Source of the DNA: Sulfurimonas sp.
Lineage (GTDB): Bacteria; Campylobacterota; Campylobacteria; Campylobacterales; Sulfurimonadaceae
NCBI GenBank assembly: GCA_021648465.1
Contig: JAKISR010000067.1
Coordinates: 1-9,101, forward strand
Length of the DNA: 9,101 nucleotides
Reading direction: 5' to 3'
Part shown: positions 6,708 to 9,101 of the stretch, in pieces
Position numbering within the stretch: position 1 is the stretch's first letter
Layout of the letters: each line of letters starts with the position of its first letter
The notes under the pieces: model-generated
What the model was told of the DNA's origin: nothing
The model's input: the letters and a program-made list of their open reading frames with translations, nothing else
Databases searched by the model: none
Made by a program: the position numbers and the translations under genes

Positions 6708-7370
6708 ATGAAAAAATATAAAAATATACTAAAAGATCATAAGGATGCCGCTCAAAAACTTAAAGATGTGATTCCAATGCAAAAAGCAAAAGATGAAAAA
6801 TGGAAATTTGTTGCAGTATCAAAAGGTGGCTTAGTAATAGCATCACATATAATAGATAAACAAAAAAATAGTATTGATTTTCTTTTTTCACAACCTATAG
6901 TAGCTCCAAATAATAGTGAGTGTGAAATTGCTAGAGTGTGTGAAAGTGAAGAGATTGTTATAAATGAAAAATTAGTATCTGCATTTGATATTAAATATGA
7001 TTATATTTACGGTGAAGCACGTAGAAAACATGAAGAAAAAATCTTAAGCAATATATATAAATATAGAAAAGGGCAACCTTTTAAATCAATGAATAATGAG
7101 ATAGTGCTTTTGGTGGATGATGGTAGTGAAACTGGTATGATGTTTATGGTTGCACTTAAAACAATTATGGTAATGAAACCTAAAGCTGTTTATATTGCTG
7201 TACCAATTATACCAAGTGATGTACTTGAACATTTAGAATCATTTACAGATAATATATTTTTTCTTCATAACATAGATGATTATGTAGAAACATCACTTTA
7301 TTATGAAGAGTATAAAAATATAGATAAAGAAAAAATTGAAAAAATATTGGGAGATAAAAATGAAATATGA
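6708..7370 (+). CDS. Putative phosphoribosyltransferase (COG1926 type)
   Basis: This is a soluble 220-residue protein of the type I phosphoribosyltransferase fold. The PRPP-binding motif is IVLLVDDGSETGMMF at 132-146: a hydrophobic strand, the acidic pair Asp137-Asp138, then the glycine-bearing phosphate loop. The N-terminal AVSKGGLVIASHI (36-48) and QPIVAPNNSECEIARV (62-77) resemble the R-GG and IGAPGNPELAIGAV blocks of the COG1926 family as I know it. HNIDDYVETSLYYEEY near the end resembles the family's C-terminal hood. The nucleobase or other acceptor is unknown. An AGGGG site (6693-6697) precedes the ATG, which lies four bases after the lptD stop. The 3' end overlaps pnp by 11 bases, so it is part of the same unit. 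A purine salvage role would fit its neighbours but is not shown by the sequence. Confidence 0.82.
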   Translation: MKKYKNILKDHKDAAQKLKDVIPMQKAKDEKWKFVAVSKGGLVIASHIIDKQKNSIDFLFSQPIVAPNNSECEIARVCESEEIVINEKLVSAFDIKYDYIYGEARRKHEEKILSNIYKYRKGQPFKSMNNEIVLLVDDGSETGMMFMVALKTIMVMKPKAVYIAVPIIPSDVLEHLESFTDNIFFLHNIDDYVETSLYYEEYKNIDKEKIEKILGDKNEI

Positions 7371-9101
7371 TGTTAATGTAGAGTTAAAAAGTAAACAAGA
7401 AGAATACTCATTTAATGAGATAGCACGTCAAGCAAATGGTGCGGCATGGATTAAAAGTGGTGGTACAGTTATCTTAGCAACAATTGTTATAGATGAAACA
7501 GAAATTGTAAAAGATAATTTTTTACCTTTAACAGTTCAATATATTGAAAAAACATATGCAGCTGGTAAGATTCCTGGTGGATTTTTTAAACGTGAGACAA
7601 AACCAAGTGATTTTGAGACTTTAACATCTCGCATGGTTGATCGCTCACTTCGCCCACTTTTTCCTAAAGGTTTTGGTTATCCAACACAGATAACTATAAT
7701 GACATTTAGTGTTGATAAAGAAGCTGATTTACAAGTTTTAGCATTAAATGCTGCTTCTGCTGCATTATATACTAGTGATATTGATATCAATACATCCGTA
7801 TCTGCTATTCGTGCTGCTAAAGTTGATGGAGAGTTAGTATTAAACCCAACTTTATCACAACTTAAAAACTCTACATTAGATTTATATCTCTCAGGAACAA
7901 AAAATGATCTTTTAATGATAGAAATGAGAAGCTTAGGCTCCAATATTGTTAATAACTCTTTAATACTTGATCCACTAATGGATCCAACTTTTAGTACTCC
8001 AATGATTACGACTCACACTTCCAATGCTGTAAATGAAGACGAGTTAATAAATATTTTTGAAAAAACTCAAGCTCTTTTATTTGAAAATAATGTTAAGTAT
8101 GAAGAGTCTTTTAAAGAGTTTAAAAAAGAGATTTTAGAGATAGAGTATAAAGCTCATCTTCTTAATGAAGAGATGATTAATTACATTAGAGATAACCATA
8201 TGTCAGATATAAAATCTGCTATAAATAAAATGGCAAAATCAGAACGCTCAACAGCACTAAGACAACTTAGAAAAAGTATATTAACAACTAAAGAAGACTG
8301 GATTGAGATAGAGCTAAAAGATGCAATTGAGAAAATAAAAAAAGAGCAAGTAAGAGCACAAATACTTAATGAGAGAGTTCGTGCAGATGGTAGAGATTTA
8401 ACTGAGGTAAGACCTATCTCTATTAGTACAAATGTACTTCCAAGCGCACACTCGTCATGTTTATTCACTCGTGGACAAACTCAAGCTTTAGTCGTATTAA
8501 CTATGGGCGGACCTAAAGATGCACAGATGTATGAATGTTTAACAGATGAGGGAACTCAAAATGAGAACTTTATGGTTCACTATAATTTTCCAGGCTTTAG
8601 CGTTGGTGAAGCATCTCCTATTTTGGGAACAAAAAGAAGAGAGTTAGGGCATGGTAACTTAGCCAAAAGAGCATTAGAACCATCAATGAATTTGGATGGT
8701 CAAACTATCCGTTTAGTTTCTGAAATACTAGAGTCAAATGGTTCATCTTCAATGGCTACCGTTTGTGGTGGTTATATGGCTTTAAAAGCTGCTGATATAG
8801 AAACTTCAGATGTTATCGCTGGAATTGCTATGGGCATGGTCTCAGAGGGTGAAAAATATGCAATTCTTTCAGATATTTTGGGTTTAGAAGATCATGATGG
8901 AGATATGGATTTTAAAGTAACAGGTTCAAAAGATGGAATTACTGCTATGCAGATGGATATTAAACTTGGTGGAATATCTTTAAATATTTTAAAAGAAGCG
9001 CTTTATCAAGCTAAAGAGGGTAGAAGTCATATTATAGATATTATGGTTGAAGCTGAGAATAAAATAGAATTTAATGATGGAGTATTGCCAAATACTGATT
9101 T
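7360..9101 (+). CDS. pnp: Polyribonucleotide nucleotidyltransferase (PNPase), 3' end missing
   Basis: PNPase is a phosphate-dependent 3'-5' exoribonuclease that forms a trimeric ring and takes part in mRNA decay. The frame stays open to the window edge, giving 580 codons of an expected roughly 700-730. What is visible is the first RNase PH core, an alpha-helical linker (about 230-335) and the second RNase PH core. RNA-contacting FFKRETKPSDFETLT starts at 75. In the second core, KRRELGHG carries Arg426-Arg427, GSSSMATVCGG carries the phosphate-binding serines at 462-464, and SDILGLEDHDGDMDFK carries the catalytic Asp505 and Asp511. The C-terminal KH and S1 RNA-binding domains lie beyond the edge. 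The ATG overlaps the end of the phosphoribosyltransferase gene by 11 bases, and GGGAG at 7349-7353 is a good binding site six bases upstream. All catalytic residues expected in this part are present. Confidence 0.97.
   Translation, partial: MKYDVNVELKSKQEEYSFNEIARQANGAAWIKSGGTVILATIVIDETEIVKDNFLPLTVQYIEKTYAAGKIPGGFFKRETKPSDFETLTSRMVDRSLRPLFPKGFGYPTQITIMTFSVDKEADLQVLALNAASAALYTSDIDINTSVSAIRAAKVDGELVLNPTLSQLKNSTLDLYLSGTKNDLLMIEMRSLGSNIVNNSLILDPLMDPTFSTPMITTHTSNAVNEDELINIFEKTQALLFENNVKYEESFKEFKKEILEIEYKAHLLNEEMINYIRDNHMSDIKSAINKMAKSERSTALRQLRKSILTTKEDWIEIELKDAIEKIKKEQVRAQILNERVRADGRDLTEVRPISISTNVLPSAHSSCLFTRGQTQALVVLTMGGPKDAQMYECLTDEGTQNENFMVHYNFPGFSVGEASPILGTKRRELGHGNLAKRALEPSMNLDGQTIRLVSEILESNGSSSMATVCGGYMALKAADIETSDVIAGIAMGMVSEGEKYAILSDILGLEDHDGDMDFKVTGSKDGITAMQMDIKLGGISLNILKEALYQAKEGRSHIIDIMVEAENKIEFNDGVLPNTD

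Noticed and set aside
7677..8468. Minus-strand open frames at 7677-7943 and 8181-8468
   Set aside because: They are antisense to pnp, whose reading frame and catalytic motifs are clear. The serine- and isoleucine-rich translations look like shadows.

Overview
The window is AT-rich, densely packed DNA with every supported gene on the + strand. Gene content, order and protein style point to a free-living Campylobacterota (epsilonproteobacterium), of a Sulfurimonas/Sulfurovum or related type. The clues are AT-biased codons, promoters with a good TATAAT box but no -35 box, a TTG start, and the association of a structured RNA with purD. I infer the lineage from sequence character; I could not run a search.

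Layout. Positions 1-47 carry the last 14 codons of an unidentified gene. After about 190 bases of leader come guaA (GMP synthase) and hemD (uroporphyrinogen-III synthase). The only long non-coding stretch (2478-2811) follows. It holds a promoter, a structured RNA of about 200 nt that I call as the epsilonproteobacterial 6S RNA (the 'purD motif' position), and a second, separate promoter for purD. From purD on, five genes run head to tail with gaps of 12 nt or less, or overlaps: purD, an RDD-family membrane protein gene, lptD, a COG1926-type phosphoribosyltransferase gene, and pnp, which runs off the right edge.

How the genes work together. guaA and purD serve purine nucleotide synthesis (GMP from XMP, and the glycine-adding step of the de novo pathway). 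hemD serves tetrapyrrole synthesis. lptD builds the outer-membrane LPS exit pore, and PNPase degrades RNA. The shared theme is growth-linked housekeeping, with a probable global regulator of RNA polymerase (6S RNA) between two purine genes. The purD-to-pnp block looks like one transcription unit because RDD/lptD and phosphoribosyltransferase/pnp overlap, and the purD stop codon merges into the ribosome binding site of the next gene.

I see no mobile element, CRISPR array, tRNA, rRNA or phage gene. The most interesting part is the 2478-2811 RNA region. The phosphoribosyltransferase of unknown substrate is the least characterised protein.
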